A stretch of 64,000 bases of DNA, taken from assembly GCA_026645575.1 (NCBI GenBank), contig JAPKMW010000012.1:92352-156351 (forward strand). The letters are read 5' to 3'. Each line of letters begins with the position of its first letter. Within the stretch, counting starts at the first letter, position 1. A program made the translations under genes and the position numbers. The stretch comes from Caldilineaceae bacterium (GTDB lineage: Bacteria > Chloroflexota > Anaerolineae > Caldilineales > Caldilineaceae). Positions 8,517-17,005 of the stretch are shown here, in pieces. The notes beneath the pieces are model-generated. The model was not told the origin of the DNA, did no database searches, and saw nothing but the letters and a program-made list of their open reading frames with translations.

Positions 8517-9295
8517 ATCCATCAGCAGCCAAGTTTGACGAACATATGGCCAAATGGCGGAAAGAGCAGAGCTATCCTTGGCAAAGATTGAAATACAAGC
8601 AGACCGCTGCCAATCTCGCCAAACACCTGCCCAAGCAGCAACTGTACATGCTCGATGCCGGCGGGGGCAATGGCACTGATTCGCTCCCTTTTGCCGAACA
8701 AGGGCACCGGGTAGAATTGGTCGATTACTCCAAAGAAATGTTAGCCGACGCCCAGCGACAGGCAGTCGCTCTAGGTTGCACCGCGGCCCTTCGTTGCCAT
8801 CAGGCTGATCTGCGGGAGATGACGCGGCTATTTCCAACCCCAATCTTTGATGTCGTCCTCTGCCATAATGTGTTGCAATATGTTGAGGACGTACCGGTCT
8901 TGCTGCGCACCTTGATCGCAACCTTGAAGTCTGGTGGCGTGCTATCACTTGTTGGAGTCAATCGCTTTTCTAGAGTTTATATGGCAGCCTTTTTGCGGAA
9001 TGATCTCACTGCGGCGTTGGCCCAGATCGATGTGCGAACAGTACAGGGGATTCTCTTCGACACGCCGCTAACCAATTACAGTGCGCAAGAAATTGGTATG
9101 ATGCTCGATCCAACGACTTGTCAGATCGAACAAGAGTACGGCTTGCTCTGTGTGACCAGTTATTGGGGTGACAACGAACGCAAGCATGACCCTGTCACCT
9201 ATGCACAACTGGAAGCGTTGGAACTTGCTTTAACGGATAAGTATCCCTACAAGTTGCTCGCAACCTATTATCAAATTATTGCCCGCAAACAATAA
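8513..9295 (+). CDS. SAM-dependent methyltransferase, SmtA/CmoM-like
   Basis: 260 residues, close to the length of CmoM. N-terminal FDEHMAKWRK is followed by motif I LDAGGGNGTDSLPFAEQGH (residues about 46-64), motif II VELVDYSKEML, and CHNVLQYVED at motif IV, the arrangement of class I SAM methyltransferases of the SmtA/CmoM group. CmoM methylates 5-carboxymethoxyuridine in tRNA of proteobacteria; here the genomic setting (kdsB-like gene upstream with ATGA overlap, DapA-family gene 9 bases downstream) rather suggests a small molecule or a sugar. The family assignment to class I methyltransferase is firm, the substrate is open. Confidence 0.8.
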   Translation: MNPSAAKFDEHMAKWRKEQSYPWQRLKYKQTAANLAKHLPKQQLYMLDAGGGNGTDSLPFAEQGHRVELVDYSKEMLADAQRQAVALGCTAALRCHQADLREMTRLFPTPIFDVVLCHNVLQYVEDVPVLLRTLIATLKSGGVLSLVGVNRFSRVYMAAFLRNDLTAALAQIDVRTVQGILFDTPLTNYSAQEIGMMLDPTTCQIEQEYGLLCVTSYWGDNERKHDPVTYAQLEALELALTDKYPYKLLATYYQIIARKQ

Positions 9296-9304
9296 GGAAA
9301 GCAC

Positions 9305-10204
9305 ATGCGAAACTCTTTTTCATTACACGGCGTCATCGTTCCCCTCGTCACGCCCTTCGATGACCACAATCAGGTTGATCATGCCGGTGTGCGGCGGGTC
9401 GTTGATTTTGTGATCGACAAAGGCGTCCACGCCGTCATGGTCGCCGGCACGACCGGCGAAGGGATGATGTTAAGCCTGGACGAGCGGAAAGCAGTCCTGG
9501 AAACGGTGGTCGCGCAGACCAGCGGTCGTGTACCCGTGATTGCCCACACCGGCTGTATCGACACTGGCAGCACGGTTGCGCTCAGTCAACATGCCGCCGC
9601 CGTCGGGGCGGATGTAGTCTCGGCCATTGTCCCCTACTTCTTCACCTTTGGCGAGGAACAGGTCTACCGCCACTTTTTGACCGTGGCCGAGTCGGTGCCG
9701 GAGACGCCGGTGTTGCTCTACGCCTTCCCTGGCAATGCCAAGAATGATATTTCGCCGGCGCTCTTGGGCCGTTTGCTGGCTGCCGCACCCAACATTGTCG
9801 GCATCAAATCGAGCAATGATGATTTAGACCGTTTTCAAAACTATGTCCAGGTCGGCGGGGCCAATTTCACTGCCTGTTTCGGCGTCGATGAATTGATGTT
9901 AGGCGGGCTGGCCTTTGGCGCCAAAGCGCAAATTTCCGGCAACTCGAACGCCTTCCCCGAACCCTTTGTCCAACTGTACAACGCCTTTGTCGCTGGCGAT
10001 TGGGCGCGTGCCCAGCAGTTGCAACAAGTGGTCAATGCCGTAATCAAACTGCACCAGGGTGGGCGCACCACCGCCTTTTTTAAAGCAACGCTAGGGTTGC
10101 GGGGCGTTGACGCGGGTCGCGTGCGCCCGCCAATGTGTGAGTTGACGGCGGCTGAACTGGCCGCCGTGAAACAAGCCGTCAACGAGTTAGGGTTGAGCTT
10201 GTAA
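9305..10204 (+). CDS. DapA/NanA-family (DHDPS/NAL) aldolase or synthase
   Basis: 299 residues of the class I pyruvate-dependent aldolase family. Signatures: GVIVPLVTPFDD at the N-terminus, AGTTGEGMMLSLDER near residue 48 (pyruvate carboxylate-binding GTTGEG), VLLYAFPGN near 137 with the conserved Tyr, and NIVGIKSSNDD near 163 with the Schiff-base Lys. The family covers dihydrodipicolinate synthase, N-acetylneuraminate lyase, 2-keto-3-deoxy-gluconate aldolase and related lyases. The downstream sugar ABC importer and sialidase-fold gene argue for a lyase acting on a 2-keto-3-deoxy sugar acid rather than lysine synthesis. The AAGGAAAGC ahead of the ATG is a good ribosome site. Exact substrate cannot be decided. 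Confidence 0.85.
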   Translation: MRNSFSLHGVIVPLVTPFDDHNQVDHAGVRRVVDFVIDKGVHAVMVAGTTGEGMMLSLDERKAVLETVVAQTSGRVPVIAHTGCIDTGSTVALSQHAAAVGADVVSAIVPYFFTFGEEQVYRHFLTVAESVPETPVLLYAFPGNAKNDISPALLGRLLAAAPNIVGIKSSNDDLDRFQNYVQVGGANFTACFGVDELMLGGLAFGAKAQISGNSNAFPEPFVQLYNAFVAGDWARAQQLQQVVNAVIKLHQGGRTTAFFKATLGLRGVDAGRVRPPMCELTAAELAAVKQAVNELGLSL

Positions 10205-10235
10205 CGAAGTCGAATCTGTCCTTGTCGCACCCGAA

Positions 10236-10313
10236 CACTACAGTAGATTCAGATAGCAACGGATTTTATCCTGCCTCACAAGTCATCCGTTTCCTCCTGA
10301 ATCTGTTGTAGTG
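10236..10313. repeat. Inverted repeat upstream of the ABC binding-protein gene
   Basis: Arms 10236-10252 and 10297-10313 (17 bases, two mismatches that can pair as G-U on one strand) enclose 44 bases. It lies between the DapA-family stop and the binding-protein ribosome site, where a transcript processing or attenuation hairpin would be placed. No T-tract follows. Confidence 0.55.
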
Positions 10314-10364
10314 ACCTGTGTTCCCTTATCGGAGTTATCCATTTTTATATCAAGGAGCAAGCAG

Positions 10365-11747
10365 ATGAATGAGCGCAGATTAAGTCGTCGTGAGTTTCTG
10401 AGAGCATCCGCTGTCGCTGCGGCCAGCGTCGGGCTGGTCGCCTGTGCTGTACCCCAGGCTGGTGCGCCGGAAGAGGCCGGCGCCGGTGCTGACCAAGAGA
10501 AAGTGCTGATCAAATTTTTCAACCGGGGCGGCGAGTATGTCTTCCAGACCATGGATTTGCAGATTGCCGAGTTCAAGAAGACCCACCCCAACTATGACTT
10601 TGAACTCAACGAGGTGGCCGGCTTCTCGCACCAGGAAGCGCTCTTGAACATGCTCGCTGCCGGCGAAGGGCCAGACTGCTGGTTCGACTCGGTGCGCACC
10701 ACCGGCATGTTGGCGCGCAAGGGTGTCGTGCAAGAGATCGATGATTTCCTCTCCGCCGAGCCAACCTACAAGCCAGAAAATTTCACCGAAAACACCTTCT
10801 CCTGTCAGACCTTTGACGGCAAGATTTGGGGCATTCCGTGGGACAGCGGTGCGTTACTGATTATGTACAACAAGGATCTCTTGGATGCCGCCGGTGTGCC
10901 GCACCCCGATCCGAGCGCCTGGTTGACTTGGGACGAGATCATCGACCTGGGCAAGCAGTTGACCTTTGACATGAATGACAAGACGCCGAATGATGCCGAC
11001 TTTGACCCCGGTCGCGTCAAGCAATATGGCTTTATGGCCGACACCGGTCATGGTCGCCAGACTTATATGTGGTCGCATGGCGCTGAGATCATCGAAGGCG
11101 ACATGACCATGCCCATCGACACGCCCGAATTTATCGAGGCGATGAACTGGTTGGCCGACTTGGGCTTGAAACATTACGTGGCGCCATCGGCCAAGTATCA
11201 GACCGCGCAGGAGATCACCCTGCCCTCCGGCAATGTCGCCATGCAACATGCCGGCGTCTGGAGCCTGGGCGAATATCTGGATGCCGGGATCAACATCGGC
11301 ATGATCCAGGTGCCCTATAGCAAGCAGAAGACCTCCTACGGCCAATACTCGCCCATGTGCGTCTTTAAGGAAAGCAGCCTGAAGCAGGAAGCCTTTGACT
11401 TTATCTACTTCTGCACGGCTGACCCGGCTGGGCAGAAGATCATTGTCGACCGTGGTCAGTTACAGCCCACGCTCAGAGCGTTGCGTGAAGATTATCTCAA
11501 CGCCGAAAAGCCCACGTCCGCCGAACGCCAACTGGCCTATGATGTCTTTGAAAACAAAGAGACCTACCGCTGGCCTGGCGACAAGATCAACTCCTACTGG
11601 AACGGCTGGTATCAATACTTTATCGACCTCTGGGGTCCCTACCTGACCGATCTCTTCATCGGCAACAAACGCTGGGAAGACATTGCGCCCGAACTGCGGC
11701 CCAAGTCAGAAGCGCTGTTGCAAACCGGGGAAGTGCCGACGGCGTAA
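10365..11747 (+). CDS. Sugar ABC transporter substrate-binding lipoprotein (Tat signal)
   Basis: 460 residues of the family 1 extracellular solute-binding proteins (carbohydrate uptake CUT1 type). The N-terminus RRLSRREFLRASAVAAASVG carries a twin-arginine motif followed by a lipobox ending at Cys 26, so it is exported folded by Tat and lipid-anchored. The mature part shows typical features such as WGIPWDSGALLIMYNKDLL and WLTWDEIIDLGKQL. The ATG at 10365 follows AAGGAG at a proper distance; an ATG 54 bases upstream lacks a ribosome site and would bury the signal. It heads a transporter set with permeases at 11851 and 14070. No cognate ATPase gene is nearby, so a shared MsmK/UgpC-like ATPase encoded elsewhere is likely. 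Ligand unknown. Confidence 0.9.
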   Translation: MNERRLSRREFLRASAVAAASVGLVACAVPQAGAPEEAGAGADQEKVLIKFFNRGGEYVFQTMDLQIAEFKKTHPNYDFELNEVAGFSHQEALLNMLAAGEGPDCWFDSVRTTGMLARKGVVQEIDDFLSAEPTYKPENFTENTFSCQTFDGKIWGIPWDSGALLIMYNKDLLDAAGVPHPDPSAWLTWDEIIDLGKQLTFDMNDKTPNDADFDPGRVKQYGFMADTGHGRQTYMWSHGAEIIEGDMTMPIDTPEFIEAMNWLADLGLKHYVAPSAKYQTAQEITLPSGNVAMQHAGVWSLGEYLDAGINIGMIQVPYSKQKTSYGQYSPMCVFKESSLKQEAFDFIYFCTADPAGQKIIVDRGQLQPTLRALREDYLNAEKPTSAERQLAYDVFENKETYRWPGDKINSYWNGWYQYFIDLWGPYLTDLFIGNKRWEDIAPELRPKSEALLQTGEVPTA

Positions 11748-11756
11748 TGCTCTTTT

Positions 11757-11826
11757 GAGAATGAGAGATTAAGAGATTGAGAGATTTGCGCCACTAGCTC
11801 TCCCAATCTCTTAATCTCTCATTCTC
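11757..11826. repeat. 28-bp inverted repeat of GAGATTAAGAGATTGAG words
   Basis: Arms 11757-11784 and 11799-11826 pair over 28 bases with one mismatch and a 14-base loop. The arm is built of GAGATTAA/GAGATTGA words. The same word family recurs at 25321-25388 and 63863-63925. It fills the gap between the binding-protein gene and the first permease and could shape differential expression of the binding protein. Confidence 0.85.
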
Positions 11827-11850
11827 TCAATCTCCTGTTTGAGAAATGCA

Positions 11851-12798
11851 ATGGGTACACCACAGACTTTTTCCAAATTACCCTTCTACCGCCGCCTGAG
11901 CTTTGAAGAAACCTTCTGGGGATGGTTATTTGTCATCCCGGCGGTATTAGGGTTGATCTTATTTCGCTTTGGGCCGGTCTTGGCTAGCCTCTATTTTAGT
12001 TTCACCAAATATGATATTCTCAGCCCGCCCCAGTGGGTGGGCTTGGCGAACTATCGGACGATGCTGGCCGATGAGTATTGGCAGAAGTCGATTACAGTGA
12101 CGCTCAATTATACAGTGCTTTTTATTCCGCTCTCATTGATTGTCGCCTATAGTATCGGCCTGTTGATGAGCCAAGAGTTGCGCGGCATTACCGTCTATCG
12201 CACTATGTGGTATCTTCCCTCGCTGGTGCCAACGGTGGCGAGTGCGATTGTCTGGCGTTGGGCGTTGAACCCGGAGTTTGGGCCGGTCAACTACCCGTTG
12301 CGTCTGCTGGGCTTGGATGTCCCCGGCTGGCTTACCGATCCGAACTGGATCATCCCCTCGGTGGTCTTGATTCAATTGTGGGGGTTGGGCAACGCTGCGC
12401 TGATCTTCCTGGCCTCGATCAAAGGGGTGCCGACCACTTTCTACGAAGCCGCCGAAGTCGATGGGGCGAATGCCTGGGTGAAGTTCTGGAAAATCACCTT
12501 GCCCATGACCTCGTCGGTGATCTTCTTTCAGTTGATTATGAGCGTGATCGCCAGTTTTCAAGTCTTTGGCGTCGCCTACATTCTCTTCAGTGGCCAGACG
12601 ACGAGTGATCCCGCCGGCCCTGGCAATGCAGCGCTCTTCTATGTGCTCTATACCTTCCGCAACGCCTTTGGCTACTTCAAAAATGGCTATGCCAGCGCCC
12701 TAGCCTGGGTGATGTTTTTGGTGATCTTGCTGCTGACGCTGATTCTCTTCCGCACGCAAAACCGTTGGGTCTACTATGAAGTGGAAGGCGAGGAGTAA
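11851..12798 (+). CDS. Sugar ABC transporter permease (MalF/UgpA type)
   Basis: 315 residues with six hydrophobic segments after a short cytoplasmic N-terminus. The binding-protein-dependent permease EAA loop, EAAEVDGANAWVKFWKITLP, lies around residues 205-224 and would contact the ATPase. Sequence such as PAVLGLILFRFGPVLASLYFSFTKYD in the first helix is typical of CUT1 permeases. The ATG at 11851 is used; an upstream in-frame TTG at 11839 is part of the repeat edge. Its partner permease at 14070 is separated by an unrelated ATPase gene, an unusual interruption of the usual MalF-MalG pair. Confidence 0.88.
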   Translation: MGTPQTFSKLPFYRRLSFEETFWGWLFVIPAVLGLILFRFGPVLASLYFSFTKYDILSPPQWVGLANYRTMLADEYWQKSITVTLNYTVLFIPLSLIVAYSIGLLMSQELRGITVYRTMWYLPSLVPTVASAIVWRWALNPEFGPVNYPLRLLGLDVPGWLTDPNWIIPSVVLIQLWGLGNAALIFLASIKGVPTTFYEAAEVDGANAWVKFWKITLPMTSSVIFFQLIMSVIASFQVFGVAYILFSGQTTSDPAGPGNAALFYVLYTFRNAFGYFKNGYASALAWVMFLVILLLTLILFRTQNRWVYYEVEGEE

Positions 12799-12853
12799 GT
12801 AGGTTCCTGTAGATTATTGTCGATAACACAATGATAATAGTAGAGAGTGATTA

Positions 12854-12888
12854 CTTGAAAATCTAAAGGTGAACTTTGGATTTTCAAG
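12854..12888. terminator. 15-bp inverted repeat between permease and ATPase genes
   Basis: CTTGAAAATCTAAAG (12854-12868) pairs with 12874-12888 with one mismatch around a 5-base loop. It stands 55 bases after the permease stop and 28 bases ahead of the inserted ATPase gene. It could end transcription or mark the boundary of the inserted gene; there is no T-tract on the plus strand. Confidence 0.5.
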
Positions 12889-12916
12889 GTTCGATAGATC
12901 ATGATAGAATCTTACC

Positions 12917-14077
12917 ATGATTCAACGACCTGATCTCATCCAACAAATTCAAAAAGGGTTAGCACAGAGCCGTGTTGTGACACTCTTAGGCCCACGTCAA
13001 TGTGGCAAGACGACACTAGCACGTACTTTTGTATCGCCTAATACGCTGAACTATTTCGATCTGGAAGATCCCGTTAGCCTGGCGCGTTTAAACGAACCAA
13101 TGCTGGCGCTCCGTGATCTCGAAGGATTGGTCGTAATTGACGAAGTTCAGCGGCGGCCCGACCTCTTTCCCATTCTGCGCGTACTGGTAGACCGTCAGCC
13201 CTTGCCGGCGCGCTTTCTGATTCTAGGGAGTGCTGGGCCAACACTCTTACGTCAATCGGCGGAATCGTTGGCCGGACGGGTCGAAACAATTACAATGGGT
13301 GGTTTTTCGCTTGACGAGGTTGGTACGGAAGCGCAGCGCGCACATTGGCTGCGTGGTGGCTTTCCCCTCTCCTTTCTGGCACAAGATGACGAAGGGAGTT
13401 TTCGTTGGCGGAAAAATTTTGTACAGACCTTTGTAGAGCGTGATCTGCCGCAATTAGGTATTACGATTCCAGCCACTGCAATTTTACGCTTTTGGATGTT
13501 GTTAGCGCACTATCACGGTCAAGTGTGGAATAATGCCGAGGCGGCACGTGCCTTGGGGGTTTCCGAACCAACGGCACGCAACTATTTAGATATTTTGACG
13601 AGCAGCTTTATGGTCAGTCAATTACAGCCCTGGTATGCGAATCTGAGTAAACGCCAAGTAAAGTCACCAAAACTTTATTTCAATGACAGTGGTCTGTTGC
13701 ATTATCTATTAGGGATTCGTACCGAGCTTGAATTACTCACCCATAACAAAACTGGCGCTTCTTGGGAGGGCTATGCTCTGAACGAAGCGATACGTGTCAT
13801 TCGACCTGACGCCGCTTATTTTTGGGCAACCCATGCCGGCGCAGAGTTGGATCTCTTTATGATAAAAGCTGGGCGCAAGATTGGCGTTGAGTTCAAGCGC
13901 TCAGATGCGCCTTCCCTAACCGCATCCATGCGTATCGCCCTGACTGATTTAGACCTAGATCATCTGGTTGTCGTCTATCCTGGCGCCATGTCCTATCCAT
14001 TAGCCGAACGGGTTACGGTGATGCCACTGGCAAACCTATCTACCCATGTTCATTCGATTGTGAGCAATCATGCGTAG
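12917..14077 (+). CDS. DUF4143 AAA-type ATPase with PD-(D/E)XK-like C-terminus
   Basis: 386 residues. Walker A is GPRQCGKTTLA near residue 27 and Walker B LVVIDEVQRRPDLFPIL near 72, followed by the sensor-like FLILGSAGPTLL. The middle is the DUF4143 winged-helix region (WNNAEAARALGVSEPTARNY, then SPKLYFNDSGLLHYLLG). The end, ELDLFMIKAGRKIGVEFKRS, shows the D-x(n)-ExK pattern of a restriction-like nuclease fold. Such proteins are widespread, variable between strains and of unknown function; they are not ABC ATPases. The gene separates the two ABC permease genes, overlaps the second by 8 bases, and looks more AT-rich than its neighbours, all consistent with insertion as a passenger. No partner toxin or antitoxin gene is visible. 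Confidence 0.88.
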   Translation: MIQRPDLIQQIQKGLAQSRVVTLLGPRQCGKTTLARTFVSPNTLNYFDLEDPVSLARLNEPMLALRDLEGLVVIDEVQRRPDLFPILRVLVDRQPLPARFLILGSAGPTLLRQSAESLAGRVETITMGGFSLDEVGTEAQRAHWLRGGFPLSFLAQDDEGSFRWRKNFVQTFVERDLPQLGITIPATAILRFWMLLAHYHGQVWNNAEAARALGVSEPTARNYLDILTSSFMVSQLQPWYANLSKRQVKSPKLYFNDSGLLHYLLGIRTELELLTHNKTGASWEGYALNEAIRVIRPDAAYFWATHAGAELDLFMIKAGRKIGVEFKRSDAPSLTASMRIALTDLDLDHLVVVYPGAMSYPLAERVTVMPLANLSTHVHSIVSNHA

Positions 14078-14906
14078 ACAACGTACCATCAGCAAAATGC
14101 TCGGCCTTTTGATCGTCGGCGGGGGCGGCCTGATTATGTTACTGCCCTTTGTCTGGCTTGTCTCTTCTTCCTTTAAGTCCGCCAACAAGATCTACGTCTT
14201 CCCGCCCCAGTTGATCCCCGATCCCTTCCGCTGGCAGAATTATGTCGAGGTCTTTACGGCGGTGCCGGTCTTTACCTATGCCCAGAACACCTTGCTCATT
14301 ACCGTCTTTGCCACCATCGGTACGGTTCTCAGTTCAATTGTGGCCGGTTATGCCTTTGCTCGGTTGCGCTTCAAGGGTCGTGACACCGTCTTCTCCATCT
14401 TGCTGGCGACCTTGATGTTGCCCTATGTAGTGATCATGATCCCGGTCTATGTGATGTTCTCCAAGGTTGGCTGGATCAACACCTTGTATCCTTTGATTGT
14501 GCCGGCCTACTTTGGCGACGCCTTTTTTATCTTTCTGCTGCGCCAGTTCTTCCGCACCATTCCGATGGAATTAGAAGACGCCGCCCGCATTGATGGCGCC
14601 AGCCGCCCGCGCGTCTTGTTCCAGATTATGGCGCCGCTGGCCCGCCCGGCGATCATTGTGGTGACAATCCAGTCGATTCTAGGCGAGTGGAATGCCTTTA
14701 TGCAGCCCTTGATCTTCCTGACCAAACGCAGCATGTGGACGCTGGCGTTGGGACTCAATTCGCTCCAACGCTTTGAAACCGGTCGCGACTGGACTCATTA
14801 TATGATGGTGCTGGGCGTCTTTATGGTCGTACCGGTGGTGATCATGTATTTCCTTGCCCAGCGGGAGTTTATTCAGGGCATTGTCATGACGGGCATGAAG
14901 GCGTAA
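14070..14906 (+). CDS. Sugar ABC transporter permease (MalG/UgpE type)
   Basis: 278 residues, six hydrophobic segments. The EAA loop is MELEDAARIDGASRPRVLF near residues 167-185. The N-terminal helix GLIMLLPFVWLVSSSFKS and the C-terminal ending (VIMYFLAQREFIQGIVMTGMKA) are characteristic of MalG-type CUT1 permeases. It is the partner of the permease at 11851. Its start lies inside the last codons of the DUF4143 ATPase gene, so translation probably depends on coupling to that gene. Confidence 0.88.
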   Translation: MRRQRTISKMLGLLIVGGGGLIMLLPFVWLVSSSFKSANKIYVFPPQLIPDPFRWQNYVEVFTAVPVFTYAQNTLLITVFATIGTVLSSIVAGYAFARLRFKGRDTVFSILLATLMLPYVVIMIPVYVMFSKVGWINTLYPLIVPAYFGDAFFIFLLRQFFRTIPMELEDAARIDGASRPRVLFQIMAPLARPAIIVVTIQSILGEWNAFMQPLIFLTKRSMWTLALGLNSLQRFETGRDWTHYMMVLGVFMVVPVVIMYFLAQREFIQGIVMTGMKA

Positions 14907-14937
14907 TCATTCAGTTCACAGAGAGACACGAAGACAA

Positions 14938-14984
14938 CACAGAGAGACGCAGAGAAGAATCTCATTTCTCTGTGCCTCTCTGTG
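14938..14984. repeat. 19-bp inverted repeat of CAGAGAGAC words
   Basis: Arms 14938-14956 and 14966-14984 pair with two mismatches around a 9-base loop; further partial arms extend to about 14915 and 15006. The arms consist of repeated CACAGAGAGAC words. It lies between the MalG-type permease and the sialidase-fold gene. Confidence 0.75.
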
Positions 14985-15036
14985 CAACCTCTCTATATCT
15001 CTGTGTTCCGGCTTGTAATGTTACCAAAGGAAAATT

Positions 15037-16143
15037 ATGCAGAAAGAACATGTGATTGTTTATCGCGAAACTGGAAAATTCGCCGGTTGGCCGGCCAACT
15101 ATGGCATGTGGGCCTGGGGCGATGAAATTGTTGTTGGCTTTACTCAGTGTACGCAATTAGCCGGCGCCGGGTTTCATTCCCGCACCCGCGAATTGCCGGC
15201 TTACCCAATGCAAGCACGGAGCCTGGATGGCGGACGCACCTGGCAGACGATTCGTACACCGGCGCCGTCCCCTGGCGATCGCGGCTTTTCAGCAGATGAA
15301 CATATGAAACCCGAACTACGGGTGGCAGAAGCGTTAACGCAGGGATTGGAACCCATACCCCGCCCCTGTCCTGGCAACATCGATTTTACCCACCCTGATT
15401 TTGCTATCATGTGTGCGCGTACCGGGTTGGGTGGCGGCACGACGGCCTGGTTCTACCTCTCTACGGATCGCGCTCACACCTGGCAAGGGCCATTTAGCCT
15501 ACCCATGTTTGGGCAAACGGGGATTGAAGCCCGCACAGATGTCCTGGTCAACGGTCAGCGCGATTGCATGTTGTTTGTTACGGCAACCACCGAAAAGGGC
15601 GAAGAGGGCAAGGGCGTGTTGTTAGCCCGTACCACCGATGGCGGCCAGAACTTTGCTCTTGTTTCCTGGGTGGCAACTTCGGAAAAAGATGAATTGATTA
15701 TGCCTTCAAGTTTGCGGTTGGACGCACAGACACTTATCACTGCCATCCGCTGTAGTATACGCGAGGGGGAATTTGAGGAAGTGCCGACTTGGATCGATCT
15801 CTACGAATCGACCGATAATGGCGCCACCTTCCACTATCTGAACCGCCCGGTTCCCGACGCTGGTTCTGGTGGCAACCCGCCATCACTGCTCAAATTGCAG
15901 GATGGTCGCCTCTGTTTGACCTATGGCTATCGCGCCGCGCCCTTTGGCATCCGCGCCCGCCTAAGTGAAGACGGTGGCAAAAGCTGGGGCGAGGTCATCC
16001 ACCTGCGCGATGATGGCGCCTGCTCCGATTTGGGCTATACCCGCTCCATCCAACGCCCCGACGGCATGATTGTGACCACCTATTATTTTAACGAACATGT
16101 TGATACCGAACGGTACATCGGCGCAACCCTGTGGCGACCTTAG
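15037..16143 (+). CDS. Sialidase-fold (BNR repeat) protein, no signal peptide
   Basis: 368 residues forming a probable six-bladed propeller. Asp-box repeats are visible: SLDGGRTW near residue 65, STDRAHTW near 147, TTDGGQNF near 201, STDNGATF near 261 and SEDGGKSW near 310. The canonical GH33 RIP motif near the N-terminus is not evident (YRETGKFAGWPANYG stands there), so catalytic identity is uncertain. There is no export signal, so it would act in the cytoplasm on a substrate imported by the ABC transporter just upstream. GH33-fold enzymes hydrolyse sialic acid and also the plant 2-keto-3-deoxy acids Dha and Kdo. A non-catalytic or different-substrate propeller remains possible. AAAGGAA precedes the ATG. 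Confidence 0.75.
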   Translation: MQKEHVIVYRETGKFAGWPANYGMWAWGDEIVVGFTQCTQLAGAGFHSRTRELPAYPMQARSLDGGRTWQTIRTPAPSPGDRGFSADEHMKPELRVAEALTQGLEPIPRPCPGNIDFTHPDFAIMCARTGLGGGTTAWFYLSTDRAHTWQGPFSLPMFGQTGIEARTDVLVNGQRDCMLFVTATTEKGEEGKGVLLARTTDGGQNFALVSWVATSEKDELIMPSSLRLDAQTLITAIRCSIREGEFEEVPTWIDLYESTDNGATFHYLNRPVPDAGSGGNPPSLLKLQDGRLCLTYGYRAAPFGIRARLSEDGGKSWGEVIHLRDDGACSDLGYTRSIQRPDGMIVTTYYFNEHVDTERYIGATLWRP

Positions 16144-16195
16144 CAATAATTAATGGAGAATAATTAATAAATAATTATTCTCCATTAATTATTGC
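16143..16195. repeat. Perfect 24-bp inverted repeat between convergent genes
   Basis: Arms 16143-16166 and 16172-16195 are perfectly complementary with a 5-base loop ATAAA. It is AT-rich and built of TAATTA/GGAGAA words. It starts at the last base of the sialidase-fold gene's stop codon and ends 5 bases before the convergent SDR stop, a suitable place for a bidirectional terminator although no separate T-tract exists. Confidence 0.85.
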
Positions 16196-16200
16196 AATTC

Positions 16201-16962
16201 CTAAATCGCCGTCAACCCGCCATCCACCATATAAGTTCCACCTGTGCAATAGGCTGACTCATCCGAAGCCAGGAAAATCGCCAGCCCCACCACATCCTCT
16301 GGTTGCCCTAGCCGGCCGAGGGGTGTGGAATTGATCAACCCCTGTCGTGTCGCCTGATCCGCAAAGAGTTCCTTCGTCAATGGCGTTTCGGTGGCGCCCG
16401 GCACCACAGCATTGACCCGAATGCGGTCACGCGCATAGTCAGCCGCCATGACACGCGTCAGGCCATAGACGGCGCCTTTGCTGGAGCTATAGGCCGTATA
16501 GCCCGGCGCACAACCGACTAACCCCGTCGGCGACGCCACATTGATGATCGAGCCGCCGCCCCGCTGCAACATCGACGGAATCACATATTTGGCACAAAGC
16601 CAGACGCCGCGGATATTAACGTTATAGGTACGGTCCCAAATCTCTTCACTCAACTCGTGAGCGCGGGCGTCTTTGCCGACTAACTGAATGGCAGCATTGC
16701 TATACAACACATCGACACCGCCAAAGTGTTGCACCGCCTGGGCCACCATCGCTTCCACATCACTGGCTTTGGCGACATCGGTCTTGGCAAAAATCGCCTC
16801 GCCGCCTGCTGCCCGAATCGCATTTACTGCGGCTTCGCCATCGCTGGGCTTAATCTCGGCAATCACCACCTTGGCCCCTTCGCGCGCATACGCCTTCGCC
16901 ACCGCCAACCCCATCCCGGCCCCACCGCCAGTCACAATCGCAACTTTATTCTGTAAACGCAT
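16201..16962 (-). CDS. SDR-family NAD(P)-dependent oxidoreductase
   Basis: 253 residues of the classical short-chain dehydrogenase family. The cofactor loop is TGGGAGMGLAVAKAYA (from residue 11), NNAG is replaced by YSNAAI near residue 88, and the catalytic set is VASPTG (Ser) followed by YTAYSSSKGA (YxxxK) near residue 155. ATG 16962 is chosen because GGGAG precedes it and the family's N-terminus RLQNKVAIVTGG follows; the longer open frame adds 35 unlikely residues encoded by a repeat region. It lies downstream of a PhyH dioxygenase gene on the same strand (43-base gap). Likely oxidises a sugar or sugar-acid hydroxyl; substrate unknown. Confidence 0.88.
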   Translation of the reverse strand: MRLQNKVAIVTGGGAGMGLAVAKAYAREGAKVVIAEIKPSDGEAAVNAIRAAGGEAIFAKTDVAKASDVEAMVAQAVQHFGGVDVLYSNAAIQLVGKDARAHELSEEIWDRTYNVNIRGVWLCAKYVIPSMLQRGGGSIINVASPTGLVGCAPGYTAYSSSKGAVYGLTRVMAADYARDRIRVNAVVPGATETPLTKELFADQATRQGLINSTPLGRLGQPEDVVGLAIFLASDESAYCTGGTYMVDGGLTAI

Positions 16963-16972
16963 ATCGCTCTCC

Positions 16973-17003
16973 CTCTTCTTGTCTTCCTGTCTTCTTGTCT
17001 TTG
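16973..17003. repeat. Short direct repeats of TCTTGTCT words
   Basis: The gap between SDR and PhyH genes is made of repeated TCTTCTTGTCT/TCCTGTCT words, resembling a single arm of the word dyads seen elsewhere. No inverted partner is visible. Confidence 0.5.
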
Positions 17004-17005
17004 CT

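Noticed and set aside
12917..14077. ABC transporter ATPase subunit
   Set aside because: There is no ABC signature LSGGQ; the DUF4143 and D/ExK features identify a different ATPase family.
15037..16143. True sialic acid catabolic operon (nan)
   Set aside because: No nanK, nanE, nagA or nagB is present, the RIP motif of sialidase is not seen and the DapA-family gene is not specifically NanA-like.
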